Below, one piece after another: positions 43,398 through 51,730 of a stretch of 64,000 bases of DNA. A program made the position numbers and the translations under genes. Each line of letters opens with the position of its first letter. The stretch's first letter is position 1. A model generated the notes under the pieces. The model saw only the letters and a list, made by a program, of their open reading frames with translations, searched no databases and was not told where the DNA came from. The DNA comes from Thermoleophilia bacterium (GTDB lineage: Bacteria; Actinomycetota; Thermoleophilia; Gaiellales; Gaiellaceae): the NCBI GenBank assembly GCA_023382435.1, contig JAHDVS010000010.1:18115-82114 (forward strand), written 5' to 3'.

Positions 43398-45101
43398 TCA
43401 GCCCGCCCCGTCCGCGCGCCGAAGGATCTCGACCACGCCGGCGTTCCCGTCGACCCGCACGAGGTCACCGTTTCCGATCGAGTTCGTCGCGTTCCACGTC
43501 CCCACCACGGCCGGGAGGCCGTACTCGCGGGCCGCGATCGCGGCGTGCGTGAGCATGCCGCCCGTGTCGGTGACGACCCCTGCGATCTTCAGGAACAGGG
43601 GCGTCCAGGCGGTGCTCGTGTACGGGCAGACGAGGATCTCCCCCGCCTGGAGGTTGGGGAACTCCTCGAAGCTGAGGATCACCCGAGCCGGCCCCTCGAC
43701 CACACCGGCCGAGCCGGGGAAGCCCTCGAGACGCTCCACCACCTCCTTCTCCCCCTTGGGGTGCAGCACCTCGTCGATGATCCCGAAGACCTTGATCGCG
43801 ATCGGATCGGTCATCGTCTGCGGGACGTTCCCGACCGTGAGCGGAGCGTCCGAGACGGCCGCCTGCTCCCAGGACTCACGCCGCTCCTGCACGAGCGGCG
43901 GTACGAGAGCCAGGTGGTGGTACGTCCCGATCTCCTCGTCTCGCGCAAGATCGGTCAGCACCTCGACGAGCTCGTGGTAGGTGAGGAAGAACACGTCCTC
44001 GGCCTGCTCGAGCAGGCCGAAGCGCTGGAGCCTGTGGCCGCAGGCGACGAGCGCGTAGTGGAGCGCCGCCGTCGAGCCCTGGTCGATGTAGAAGCCGTGG
44101 TCCTCCTGGTAGGCGTACACCTCCTGGGCGACCTTCAGCAGCCGCTCGAACGTCGGCCGGTCCTCGGTCGAGACGCGCTCCGCGAAAGCCGCGATCGCCT
44201 CCTCCCGCTGGCGGACGACCGCCTCGCGGGCCTCGAGCAGATCCCACCCCCCGTCCATGCGGGCGAAGTAGCTCTCGATCGTCTCGAGCACCGGCTTCGG
44301 GTCCTCCCGCCAGGTGGGGAACATCACGTCCAGGTGGGCGGCCGAGATCCGGTTGCCGTGCGTCTGGAGGAAGCTGTCGAGCAGTTCGAGCCACTCGCGC
44401 CCCCCGGGGCTCTCCCTGAGCACGTCCGCCAGCGCGGCGGGCGGGGTGGCGCGAATCGCCTCCTCGAGGCCGGTCTCCCTCGCGGCCCTCGCCAGGTCCC
44501 AGAGCCCCTCGTCGGTCTGCGCGGGCGTGGAGCTGAAGCCCTTCAGCAGCTCGACGAAATCCTTCTCCTCGAGGCCGTAGCCCTGGCAGAAGGCCTCGAA
44601 CGCGAGGTAGATCGCGTCCGCGGGGTACATGAGGGCGAAGTGGATCTCCCAGTGGCGGCGGTTCGCCTCCTCGGCCCGCTTCAGGTGCTCGAGCAGGTGG
44701 GGCGTCGTCAGCCGGCTCGCGTCCACGGCCGCGAGCGAGCTCAGGTTCGCGATCACCTCGGAGATGTAGCCGCGGTAGTACTCGCCCCAGTGGTCCTTGC
44801 ACCGCTCGACCAGCTCTCCGAACACCTCCGCCCGCCGCCCCACCTCCTCCGGGTCGTCGATCAGGGCGAACCCGAGGTAGACCCGGCCCTTGTGCAGCTT
44901 CACGTGCGCGCCCTTGGAGGGCGGAAGCTGGGTCTGGGCGGCAGCGACGTGGTAGCCCCACGCGTGATGCTTCTGGATCGTCGTCATCCCCATCGGGGAG
45001 ATCGGATAGGGCTGGTGGAGGTCGTCCCGGAACCAGAAGATCTCCCGGTCGGACTCCGGCCGCAGTGTCCGAAGCGCGCTGATGCTCCTGTCCTGGGGCA
45101 T
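43398..45101 (-). CDS. PEP-utilising swivel-domain protein, phenylphosphate synthase PpsA-like
   Basis: 567-residue protein corresponding to the central/C-terminal part of PEP-synthase-type enzymes. The mobile domain ends with the phosphohistidine motif VTDTGGMLTHAAIAAREYG, His 519. The N-terminal 400 residues (FWFRDDLHQPYPISPMG, AYQEDHGFYIDQGS) are helical and resemble rifampicin phosphotransferase/phenylphosphate synthase subunit 1. The ATP-grasp half is a separate gene at 46161. In Thauera, phenylphosphate synthase is split the same way into about 70 and 40 kDa proteins. Phosphorylation of a phenolic substrate is inferred, not shown. Confidence 0.72.
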   Translation of the reverse strand: MPQDRSISALRTLRPESDREIFWFRDDLHQPYPISPMGMTTIQKHHAWGYHVAAAQTQLPPSKGAHVKLHKGRVYLGFALIDDPEEVGRRAEVFGELVERCKDHWGEYYRGYISEVIANLSSLAAVDASRLTTPHLLEHLKRAEEANRRHWEIHFALMYPADAIYLAFEAFCQGYGLEEKDFVELLKGFSSTPAQTDEGLWDLARAARETGLEEAIRATPPAALADVLRESPGGREWLELLDSFLQTHGNRISAAHLDVMFPTWREDPKPVLETIESYFARMDGGWDLLEAREAVVRQREEAIAAFAERVSTEDRPTFERLLKVAQEVYAYQEDHGFYIDQGSTAALHYALVACGHRLQRFGLLEQAEDVFFLTYHELVEVLTDLARDEEIGTYHHLALVPPLVQERRESWEQAAVSDAPLTVGNVPQTMTDPIAIKVFGIIDEVLHPKGEKEVVERLEGFPGSAGVVEGPARVILSFEEFPNLQAGEILVCPYTSTAWTPLFLKIAGVVTDTGGMLTHAAIAAREYGLPAVVGTWNATNSIGNGDLVRVDGNAGVVEILRRADGAG

Positions 45102-45123
45102 GCGGGCCTCCTCGGGTCGTCGG

Positions 45124-46158
45124 CTAGCTCCGCTGGAACGGCGGGAGCTTGAACAGAGCCTCTGCGTTGCCGCCGAGCATGGCATCCGTCTCCGCCTGCG
45201 GCAACCCCAGCGCCGCTCCGAGCTCCCTGACCGCGCCGATCGCGCCTTCCGGGTCGCCCACGCGGTGCGCGTAGTCGGAGCCGACGACGAGATGATGCGG
45301 CCCGACCCATTCGAGCGCGCACTTCATCGCCGGCTGGTAGAACGAGGTCGTGTCGGGCCAGACCCGGGTCTGGTAGACGACGTCCGGCGTCTCCGACAGC
45401 TCGAGCCCCCACTCCTTCGCGTAGCCCTTCCAGGACGCCCTCATCCGCTGGACCATGTAGGGGACGATGCCGCCGAGGTGGCCGTGTACGGCCTTCAACT
45501 TCGGGTGCTTGTCGAAGACGCCGTTGAAGATCAGGCTGATCAGGGACACGGACGTGTCGACCGTGTAGCCGTAGAGCTGGTAGGGGATGCGCAGCATCTG
45601 CATCAGCTCCGACGTCCAGGGCATCGTCGGGTGCATCAGGAACGGCAACTCGGCGTCGTTCGCGATCGCGAAGATCGGGTCGAACTTCTCGAGGAAGAGC
45701 GGCTCCCCGTTCACGTTCGAGAACATCTGGATGCCGACGACGCCGAGCTCGCTGCGGCAGCGCTCGAGCTCCTGCGCCGCCTCGTCGGGCGCCTGGTAGG
45801 GCAGCGCAGCCAGCGCGTAGAAGCGCCCGGGGTGGTTGCGGACGGCCTCGGCGTAGGCGTCGTTGATCCGCTTCGCCCAGTAGACACCGTCGGCCGCGGG
45901 CAGGCTCTCGGGCCCGGGGATCGTGATGCTCATGATCTGGGTGTCGAGCCCCGCCCTGTCGAGATCCTCGACGCGAGCGGCGAGATCGTAGTGCCCGGCG
46001 CGGTCGATGTGGGCGACGATCACGTCGCCGGGGGCGTAGCAGAGGTAGCTGGTCGGCCCGGTCTGGCGGGCGTACGGCGCCTCGCTGCGACCGCAGAGGT
46101 ACTCGAGATACTCCGGCGGGTACCAGTGGTTGTGGACGTCGACGGTGCGCTGAGCCAT
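45124..46158 (-). CDS. Amidohydrolase_2 family protein (ACMSD/resorcylate decarboxylase type)
   Basis: 344-residue TIM-barrel metal enzyme. Ligand motifs: VDVHNHWYP at residue 5 (HxH), FLMHPTMPW near residue 185, AVHGHLGGIVPY near residue 235 and VVGSDYAHRVGDPEG near residue 298 (Asp). This family includes aminocarboxymuconate-semialdehyde decarboxylase and gamma-resorcylate decarboxylase, which split off or add CO2 on aromatic or unsaturated acids. It lies between the two halves of the phosphotransferase. ATG with GGAGAAAGGAG upstream. Reaction not predictable from sequence alone. Confidence 0.82.
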   Translation of the reverse strand: MAQRTVDVHNHWYPPEYLEYLCGRSEAPYARQTGPTSYLCYAPGDVIVAHIDRAGHYDLAARVEDLDRAGLDTQIMSITIPGPESLPAADGVYWAKRINDAYAEAVRNHPGRFYALAALPYQAPDEAAQELERCRSELGVVGIQMFSNVNGEPLFLEKFDPIFAIANDAELPFLMHPTMPWTSELMQMLRIPYQLYGYTVDTSVSLISLIFNGVFDKHPKLKAVHGHLGGIVPYMVQRMRASWKGYAKEWGLELSETPDVVYQTRVWPDTTSFYQPAMKCALEWVGPHHLVVGSDYAHRVGDPEGAIGAVRELGAALGLPQAETDAMLGGNAEALFKLPPFQRS

Positions 46159-46160
46159 GG

Positions 46161-47177
46161 TCAGCTTGCTCCTTTCTCCGGCGGGTCGCCGGGCGCCGGC
46201 TCGAGACCCGTGATCCGGCGGGCTTGCAGGATGTACAGGCGGTCGTCTTCGAACGCCCACTCGACGTCGACGGGGAAGCCGAAGTGGCGCTCGATCTGCC
46301 GGCTCGTCTCGCCGAGCTCGGCGAGCTGGATGTCGGTGAGGACGGGCTCGCCGGCCCGGTCCGGAGGGATCTCCTTTTCCAGCCGGTCGGAGCCCTTCCC
46401 CCGGTCCAGGGTCACCATCACGGTCTTGCGGGCGACTCTCCTTTCTGCCACCTCGAGGCTCTGCTTGCGAAGGACGTAGAAGTCGTTCAGCGACCTGCCG
46501 GACACGACGGACTCGCCGATGCCCCAGTTCGCCTCGATCACGATCTGGTCGGTCGCGCCCGTGATCGGGTTGGCCGTGAAGAGCACGCCCGCGCAGTCGG
46601 CGTCGACCATCGCCTGGACGACGGGCGCGATCAGGCCGCGCTCGTGCGCGACCCCCTGCCGGTGGCGGGCGAACGCCGCCCGGGCCGTCCAGAGGGAGGC
46701 CCAGCATTCCCGGACGCGGGCGAGCACGTCGGCCCCGCCGCGGACGTAGTGGTAGGTGTCCATCATCCCCGGGAAGGACGAGATCGGGCTGTCCTTGACG
46801 GCCACCGACGAGCGCACCGCCACGAAGCGCAGCTCGGGCCCGGCGAGCGCCCGGTAGCGCTCCAGGATCTCGGCCTCGAGGTCAGCGGGGATCGCGGCAG
46901 ACGCGATCCGCTCCCGGATCGGAGCTGTCGCCGCCTCGACGGCGTTCGGGTCGCCGAAGTCGAGCCCGGCGGCGGCGGCGGCGAGCTCCCGGCCGAGCCC
47001 GTTCGCCTCGAGCAGGTAGGGGAGCGCGTCCGCAACGATGCAGAAGCCGGGCGGGACCCGCGCCCCGGCCCGGGCCAGCTCGCCGAGGCTCGACGCTTTC
47101 CCCCCGCAACGCTGGGCGTCGCCGATCGCGATCTCCTTGAGCGAGACGGTCAGCGGGCGGGTGGTGCTCGGGCTCAT
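46161..47177 (-). CDS. PEP-synthase-type ATP-grasp protein, phenylphosphate synthase PpsB-like
   Basis: 338-residue protein equal to the N-terminal nucleotide-binding domain of PEP synthase: CGGKASSLGELARAGARVPP (Lys 27), VRSSVAVKDSPISSFPGMMD near residue 121, FTANPITGATDQIVIEANWG near residue 202 and VEWAFEDDRLYILQARRIT near residue 305. It lacks the swivel and PEP/pyruvate domains, which are split off at 43398. The pair would use ATP to phosphorylate the swivel His and then an acceptor. 13 bp after the CoA ligase gene in the same array. Confidence 0.75.
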   Translation of the reverse strand: MSPSTTRPLTVSLKEIAIGDAQRCGGKASSLGELARAGARVPPGFCIVADALPYLLEANGLGRELAAAAAGLDFGDPNAVEAATAPIRERIASAAIPADLEAEILERYRALAGPELRFVAVRSSVAVKDSPISSFPGMMDTYHYVRGGADVLARVRECWASLWTARAAFARHRQGVAHERGLIAPVVQAMVDADCAGVLFTANPITGATDQIVIEANWGIGESVVSGRSLNDFYVLRKQSLEVAERRVARKTVMVTLDRGKGSDRLEKEIPPDRAGEPVLTDIQLAELGETSRQIERHFGFPVDVEWAFEDDRLYILQARRITGLEPAPGDPPEKGAS

Positions 47178-47190
47178 CTTCGCAACCCCA

Positions 47191-48786
47191 TCAGCGGAGC
47201 CTCGCGCGCTGGATCTTCCCGGTGTCGCCCCGGGGCAGCTCGTCGAGGAAGACGACCCAACGAGGGCGCTTGAAGGCGGCCACCTCGGTCGCGCAGTAGT
47301 CGATCAGCTCGCGTGCCAGCTCCTCCGAGCCGGAGCGGCCGGGTCTCAGCACGACGAACGCCTTCGGCTTGACGAGCCCCGAGCTGTCCGGTGCGCCCAC
47401 GACGGCGCACTCGGCGACGGACTCGTGCCGCGCGAGCGTGCGCTCGATCTCGATCGGCGAGACCCAGATCCCGCCGACCTTGAGCATCTCGTCGGCCCGC
47501 CCGACGTACCAGTGGAAGCCGTCCTCGTCCGCGTAGTAGCGGTCCCCCGTCGCGAGCCACTCGCCGCGGAAGACCTGCCTGCTGCGCTCGTACTGGTGGA
47601 GGTAGGAGAGGGCGGCGGTCTCCCCCCGCACCATCAGGTTCCCGGTCTCGCCCGGCGGCACCGGGTGCCCCTCGTCGTCGACGATCGCGACCTCCCAGCC
47701 CGGTACCGGTCTGCCGCACGAGCCCGGGCGGACGTCCCCGGGGCGGTTCGTGAGGAAGAGGGCCAGGTTCTCGGTTGTCCCGATCCCCTCGACGATCTCC
47801 TGCCCCGTCTGCTCCTTCCAGGCGTGCCATACGGACGGCGGCAGGGCCTCGCCGGCCGACAGGCAGAGCCGAAGCGACGACAGGTCGTAGGCGTCCGGAA
47901 ACCCGTCGACCGCGAGCATCGACGCGTAGCTCGTCGGCACCCCGTGCAGGATGGTCGGCTTGAAGCGGTCGATCCCCTCGAGCACGTTGGCGGCGACACG
48001 GGAGGGCGCGGGCGTGAGCACGATGCTCGCGCCCGCGTACCAGGGGTAGATCAGGTTGCCGCCGGACCCGTAGGTGAAGAAGAGCTTCGCCACGCTCGCC
48101 GTGCGGTCGAGCTCGCAGTAGCCCATCGCGTCGACCGCGTAGAGCTGGGCGCTGAGCGGGAGATCCTTGTGGGCGTGGGGGATGCCCTTCGGCTCCCCGG
48201 TCGTCCCGCTCGAGTAGTTGAGCATGCAGAGGTCGTCGCGGTGGGTCGGCGACGCAGCGAGCTCGCCGGGCTCGCCGGCGACGAGCTCGGCGTAGTCGAG
48301 GTCGGAGGCGCGATCCGGAGCGCCGATCACGACCACGTGCTCGAGGTAGCGCTGCCCGCCCCTGACCTCCGCGATCGCGTGGAGGAGGGAATCGTCGACG
48401 ATCAACACGCGGGCCCTGCAGTCGTTCAGGATGAACGCGAGGTCGCCGGCGGTGAGCATGGTGCTCGGGGTCACCGCGACCCCTCCGGCCTTGATCACCC
48501 CGAAGAAGCACGTCACCCACTCGGCGCAGTCCGGCGCGAGGATGCAGACGAGCTCGCCGGGGCGGACCCCGAGCTTGTGGACGAGACCGCCCGCCACCCG
48601 ACTCGCCTCGGTCGCCACCTCCCGAAAAGTCAAGATCCGCGCGGGGCTGAGCAGGGCGACCTTGTCCGGACGGGCGCGGAGGTTCCGCTCCAGCACGTCG
48701 ACCGCGTTGTAGGTGGGCGGCAGGTCGGCCGCCCGCCTGACCGCGGCTGCACCCGAGCGTGTCGGTTCGGCGACGGCGAAGCTCAT
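47191..48786 (-). CDS. Benzoate-CoA ligase family protein
   Basis: 531-residue ANL ligase. The opening ADLPPTYNAVDVLERNLRA and the overall pattern match the benzoate-CoA ligase family. AMP-binding loop YSSGTTGEPKGIPHAHKD near residue 187, GTTENLALFLTN near residue 315, ATGDRYYADEDGFHWYVGR and the C-terminal lysine in RGDTGKIQRARLR. It should activate an aromatic (or related cyclic) acid to the CoA ester that feeds the reductase operon. Starts immediately after the luciferase-like gene stop. Confidence 0.83.
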   Translation of the reverse strand: MSFAVAEPTRSGAAAVRRAADLPPTYNAVDVLERNLRARPDKVALLSPARILTFREVATEASRVAGGLVHKLGVRPGELVCILAPDCAEWVTCFFGVIKAGGVAVTPSTMLTAGDLAFILNDCRARVLIVDDSLLHAIAEVRGGQRYLEHVVVIGAPDRASDLDYAELVAGEPGELAASPTHRDDLCMLNYSSGTTGEPKGIPHAHKDLPLSAQLYAVDAMGYCELDRTASVAKLFFTYGSGGNLIYPWYAGASIVLTPAPSRVAANVLEGIDRFKPTILHGVPTSYASMLAVDGFPDAYDLSSLRLCLSAGEALPPSVWHAWKEQTGQEIVEGIGTTENLALFLTNRPGDVRPGSCGRPVPGWEVAIVDDEGHPVPPGETGNLMVRGETAALSYLHQYERSRQVFRGEWLATGDRYYADEDGFHWYVGRADEMLKVGGIWVSPIEIERTLARHESVAECAVVGAPDSSGLVKPKAFVVLRPGRSGSEELARELIDYCATEVAAFKRPRWVVFLDELPRGDTGKIQRARLR

Positions 48787-49719
48787 CTACGCTCGCAGGG
48801 CGGGGATCACCGTTTGCCCGAAGCGCTCGATCTGCTCCTTGCGCTCGGGCCAGCGTCCGACGATGAACTGGAGCGCCATGTGGGAGACGCCCGCGTCCCG
48901 GTAGGGGGCAAGCGCCTCCACGAGCTGCTCCGGCGTGCCGCGGAGGGTGTCTGCCTCCTGGGGAACGGGCTTCTCGGTGACCTCGATCGGCCGGCAGCAG
49001 TTGAGCTCGATCGCCCCGGGGTCGCGACCGGCCTCGGCCGCCAGCGACCGTACCTGCCCGAACCGGGTGGCGAGGGCGTCGGGCGTGGTCTTCACGAAGT
49101 AGGAGAACCAGGCGTCTCCGTACTTGGCGACTCGCCGCTGTGCCGGGTCGCTCTCGCCGCCGATCCAGATCGGGAAGCGCGGCTCTTGCACCGGCCGCGG
49201 ACTGACGGCGACCGGATCGAACTGGTAGTAGCGCCCGTCGAAGCTCGGCCGCTCCTCGCTCCAGAGCAGGTTGAAGATCTCGAGCTGCTCGTGCGACATG
49301 CCCGCCCGATCTTTGAACGGGACGCCGAGGGCGGCGAACTCCTCGGGCATCCAGCCGATCCCGACGCCGAGGATCAGACGGCCCTTCGAGAGCGTGTCGA
49401 TCGAGGTCGCGACCCGCGCCGTGAAGAGCGGGTGGCGGTAGGGCAGCACGATCACGCTGGCACCGAGCCGGACCTTCTCGGTGACGCCGGCGAGGAACGT
49501 GAGCACGGTCAGCGTCTCGAGGAACGGGCTCTCCGGGGGGACGAACCACTGCTCGTCCGCCTTGTATGGGTACCTCGTCCCCATCTCCCAGGGATTGACG
49601 AGGCGCTCCGCCGCCCAGACCGAGGCGAAGCCGAGCCGCTCGGCCTGCCGGGCCGCCTCGGTGAGCACCTCGGGGACGGCCGCGCGGCCCGACACGGGGA
49701 GAAAGACACCGAGCTGCAT
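48787..49719 (-). CDS. Luciferase-like (LLM) oxidoreductase, probably F420-dependent
   Basis: 310-residue TIM-barrel flavin/F420 oxidoreductase. MQLGVFLPVSGRAAVPE, FLAGVTEKVRLGASVIVLPY, TLSKGRLILGVGIGWMPEEF and RFPIWIGGESDPAQRR are the family segments. Start ATG 49719 with AGGAAGGA 8 nt upstream. First gene of the long minus-strand array that continues through the ligase, phosphotransferase, amidohydrolase and ABC importer. Substrate unknown; many such proteins hydroxylate or reduce aromatic or terpenoid compounds. Confidence 0.8.
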   Translation of the reverse strand: MQLGVFLPVSGRAAVPEVLTEAARQAERLGFASVWAAERLVNPWEMGTRYPYKADEQWFVPPESPFLETLTVLTFLAGVTEKVRLGASVIVLPYRHPLFTARVATSIDTLSKGRLILGVGIGWMPEEFAALGVPFKDRAGMSHEQLEIFNLLWSEERPSFDGRYYQFDPVAVSPRPVQEPRFPIWIGGESDPAQRRVAKYGDAWFSYFVKTTPDALATRFGQVRSLAAEAGRDPGAIELNCCRPIEVTEKPVPQEADTLRGTPEQLVEALAPYRDAGVSHMALQFIVGRWPERKEQIERFGQTVIPALRA

Positions 49720-49825
49720 CTCGCGATTCCTTCCTGGTCGCATGACGTCCGGGAACGCGGTCGGGGCAGGGCCCAGCAGCCACGCCGGAGCGCCGATTGT
49801 AGGAAGGTGTTGCCTGCAATCCCAG

Positions 49826-49854
49826 GCCTCGTTTCCGCGCTGAGGAAACGAGGC
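49826..49854. promoter_or_regulatory. Candidate IclR operator (1)
   Basis: Perfect 11-bp inverted repeat GCCTCGTTTCC / GGAAACGAGGC with a 7-nt loop, upstream of the luciferase-like gene and between it and the divergent iclR gene. It shares the half-site TTTCCGC with the palindrome at 50877-50899. Confidence 0.5.
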
Positions 49855-49957
49855 TGCGAGGGCCGGCGGAGGCACCGCTGCGGTTGCGTACCCTCGCAGC
49901 TTGTGGCACTATCGCCCTACCTCATGGTCTCGGCGAGTCGCACGGTGGGGCGTCGCC

Positions 49958-49972
49958 TGTCCGTTCCGGACA
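49958..49972. promoter_or_regulatory. 15-bp palindrome upstream of iclR
   Basis: TGTCCG-TTC-CGGACA, perfect arms, about 35-75 bp before the possible iclR starts. Could be an autoregulatory operator. Confidence 0.35.
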
Positions 49973-50033
49973 CGTGTCAGGAGGGGCCGCTTCCCGGCCG
50001 AGCGTAGTGCCCGGACGTAGCACGCAGCGCGCG

Positions 50034-50873
50034 ATGCGGTCGCTCGCGGAGCGGGGCTCGATCACGTCCGTGGAGCGGGCCGCCCAGGTCCTGCACCTGT
50101 TTCTGCCAGGCCGCCACAGCCTCGCGGTCACCGAGGTCGCGACGCAGCTCGGGATCGCCAACTCGACCGCCCACCGCCTCCTGCGGGCGCTCTGTCGCAG
50201 CGGCATCCTCGAGCAGAATCTCGCCACGAAGCGCTACGAGCTGACGCTGCTCCTCTACCGGCTCGGGACCGTCGCCGCGACGAGGAGCGACCTCCACCGG
50301 GCCGCGCTCCTGCCACTCGAGCGGCTCCACCACGCGACCGGCGAAGGCTGCCACCTCGGCGTGCTCGACCTCCCCGAGGTCGTCTACCTGGAGCGGCGCG
50401 ACTCCGATCGCACGATGAACTTCCTGACCCGGATGAGCGGGCGGGCGCCGGCGAACTGCACGAGCACGGGCAAGGTGCTCCTCGCCTTCGCTGCGGAGCC
50501 CACGCTCGAGGCGGCGCTAGCCGACGACCTGCCGCGCCTGACGCCACGCTCGATCACCGACTCCGCGCACCTGTCCGAGGAACTCGACGCAATCCGCCAC
50601 AGGGGCTTCGCGCTCGCCTGCGAGGAGGGCGAGCTCGGCACGACGTCGGTGGCCGCGCCGGTGCGCGACGCGGACGGGCGCGTCGTCGCCGCGATCGGCG
50701 TCGCGGGGGCCACCGCCAGCATGGGGCGCCGCTCGTTGACGCGGATCGTCGACCTGACGCTCAGGGGCAGCGAGGAGATCTCCCAGACGCTCGCCCGGGC
50801 CCGCTGCCGGATCGCCCCACCAAACCCACTCAGCTCCGTTCCCGGGGCGCGCGCCTCCCGCGCCGCGGGCTAG
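50034..50873 (+). CDS. IclR-family transcriptional regulator
   Basis: 279-residue regulator. The N-terminal winged helix is SITSVERAAQVLHLFLPGRH ... VTEVATQLGIANSTAHRLLR, and the effector domain contains TGEGCHLGVLDLPEVVYLER, NCTSTGKVLLAFA and GELGTTSVAAPVRDADG. IclR proteins often control aromatic-acid operons. It is divergent from the luciferase-ligase array. The start is uncertain: ATG 50034 is used, GTG 50007 is possible, and neither has a clear ribosome site. Confidence 0.85.
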   Translation: MRSLAERGSITSVERAAQVLHLFLPGRHSLAVTEVATQLGIANSTAHRLLRALCRSGILEQNLATKRYELTLLLYRLGTVAATRSDLHRAALLPLERLHHATGEGCHLGVLDLPEVVYLERRDSDRTMNFLTRMSGRAPANCTSTGKVLLAFAAEPTLEAALADDLPRLTPRSITDSAHLSEELDAIRHRGFALACEEGELGTTSVAAPVRDADGRVVAAIGVAGATASMGRRSLTRIVDLTLRGSEEISQTLARARCRIAPPNPLSSVPGARASRAAG

Positions 50874-50876
50874 CGG

Positions 50877-50899
50877 CGGTTTCCGCCTGGCGGAATCCG
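50877..50899. promoter_or_regulatory. Candidate IclR operator (2)
   Basis: CGGTTTCCGCC-T-GGCGGAATCCG, arms matching at 10 of 11 positions, just after the iclR stop and upstream of the phosphatase promoter. The core TTTCCGC..GCGGAA looks like known IclR-family operators. Confidence 0.55.
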
Positions 50900-50925
50900 C
50901 GACCTCGGCGTGCTCGCCCCGCGTC

Positions 50926-50931
50926 TAGGCT
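50926..50931 (+). promoter_or_regulatory. -10 box of inositol-phosphatase-like gene
   Basis: TAGGCT, 11 nt before ATG 50943; preceded by operator candidate 2. Confidence 0.4.
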
Positions 50932-50942
50932 GCGGGCGCACG

Positions 50943-51722
50943 ATGACCCCCGAGATCGGCGAGATACTCCGTGTCGTCGAGGAGGCCGGCGAGCTCGCGC
51001 TCCTCTACTCCGGCAAGGTGTCCCGCTCGCTCAAGGCCGACCTGAGCGTCGTCTCCGAGGCCGACGCCGCCGTCGAGGGCTTCCTGCGACTCGCCCTGAC
51101 CGGCCTCGCCCCCGACTACGGCTACATCGGCGAGGAAACGGAGGAGTCGCGCCCGCCCGCCCCGGGCGAGACCCACGCGTGGGTCGTGGACGCGCTCGAC
51201 GGCAGCCGCGCGTTCGTGGCGGGGCTGCCGCTCTGGACTCCCGCCGTCTGCCTGCTCGACGGCCACCGGCCCGTCGCCGGTGCGGCCCTCAACCCGGTCA
51301 CGGGAGAGCTGTTCTGGGCGACGGCGGACGGGCCTGCCCGCGTCGGCGACGAGCCGCTCGAGCCGGCCTACCCGACCGCGCTCGAGCCGACCACCCTCCT
51401 GTTCGGCCCAACCAACCACCACCGCACGTTCGACGTCGACGTCCCGGGGCGCATCTACTGCCTCGGCGCGCCGATCTACCAGCTCTGCCTCGTCGCCAGG
51501 GGAGCGGTGGGCGGGATGTTCTTCGATCCGGCGCTCAACCTGTGGGACCTCGCCCTGCCCGCGCTGCTGCTGGAAAAGGCGGGCGGCGTGCTCGTCTACG
51601 CGTCGGGGCGGCCGGTCGACCTCGCCGAGCTCGCCGGCCGCGACGCCGTGCCGGAGCCGATCTTCGCCGGGGGCGCCGAGCTGGTCGCGGCCATGCGCGA
51701 GCGGATCCGCTACCGGGGCTGA
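50943..51722 (+). CDS. Inositol monophosphatase family protein
   Basis: 259-residue Mg-dependent phosphatase fold. Metal-site motifs are IGEETEES near residue 60, WVVDALDGSRAF near residue 80 (family norm DPLDGT) and LNLWDLALPALL near residue 200. The Pro and Thr of the DPLDGT motif are Ala and Ser here. Substrates in this family include inositol phosphate, 3'-phosphoadenosine phosphate and sugar phosphates. Its place behind a putative IclR operator suggests a link with the neighbouring catabolic genes, which is unproven. Confidence 0.8.
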   Translation: MTPEIGEILRVVEEAGELALLYSGKVSRSLKADLSVVSEADAAVEGFLRLALTGLAPDYGYIGEETEESRPPAPGETHAWVVDALDGSRAFVAGLPLWTPAVCLLDGHRPVAGAALNPVTGELFWATADGPARVGDEPLEPAYPTALEPTTLLFGPTNHHRTFDVDVPGRIYCLGAPIYQLCLVARGAVGGMFFDPALNLWDLALPALLLEKAGGVLVYASGRPVDLAELAGRDAVPEPIFAGGAELVAAMRERIRYRG

Positions 51723-51730
51723 GCCGCGCG

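Noticed and set aside
43398..47177. The PEP-synthase-like halves as one broken gene
   Set aside because: A complete amidohydrolase gene lies between them, the ATP-grasp gene comes first in transcription order, and each half has its own start and ribosome site.
47174..49909. 911-residue minus-strand frame over the ligase and luciferase-like genes
   Set aside because: Arg-rich shadow of two genes with clear domains in another frame.
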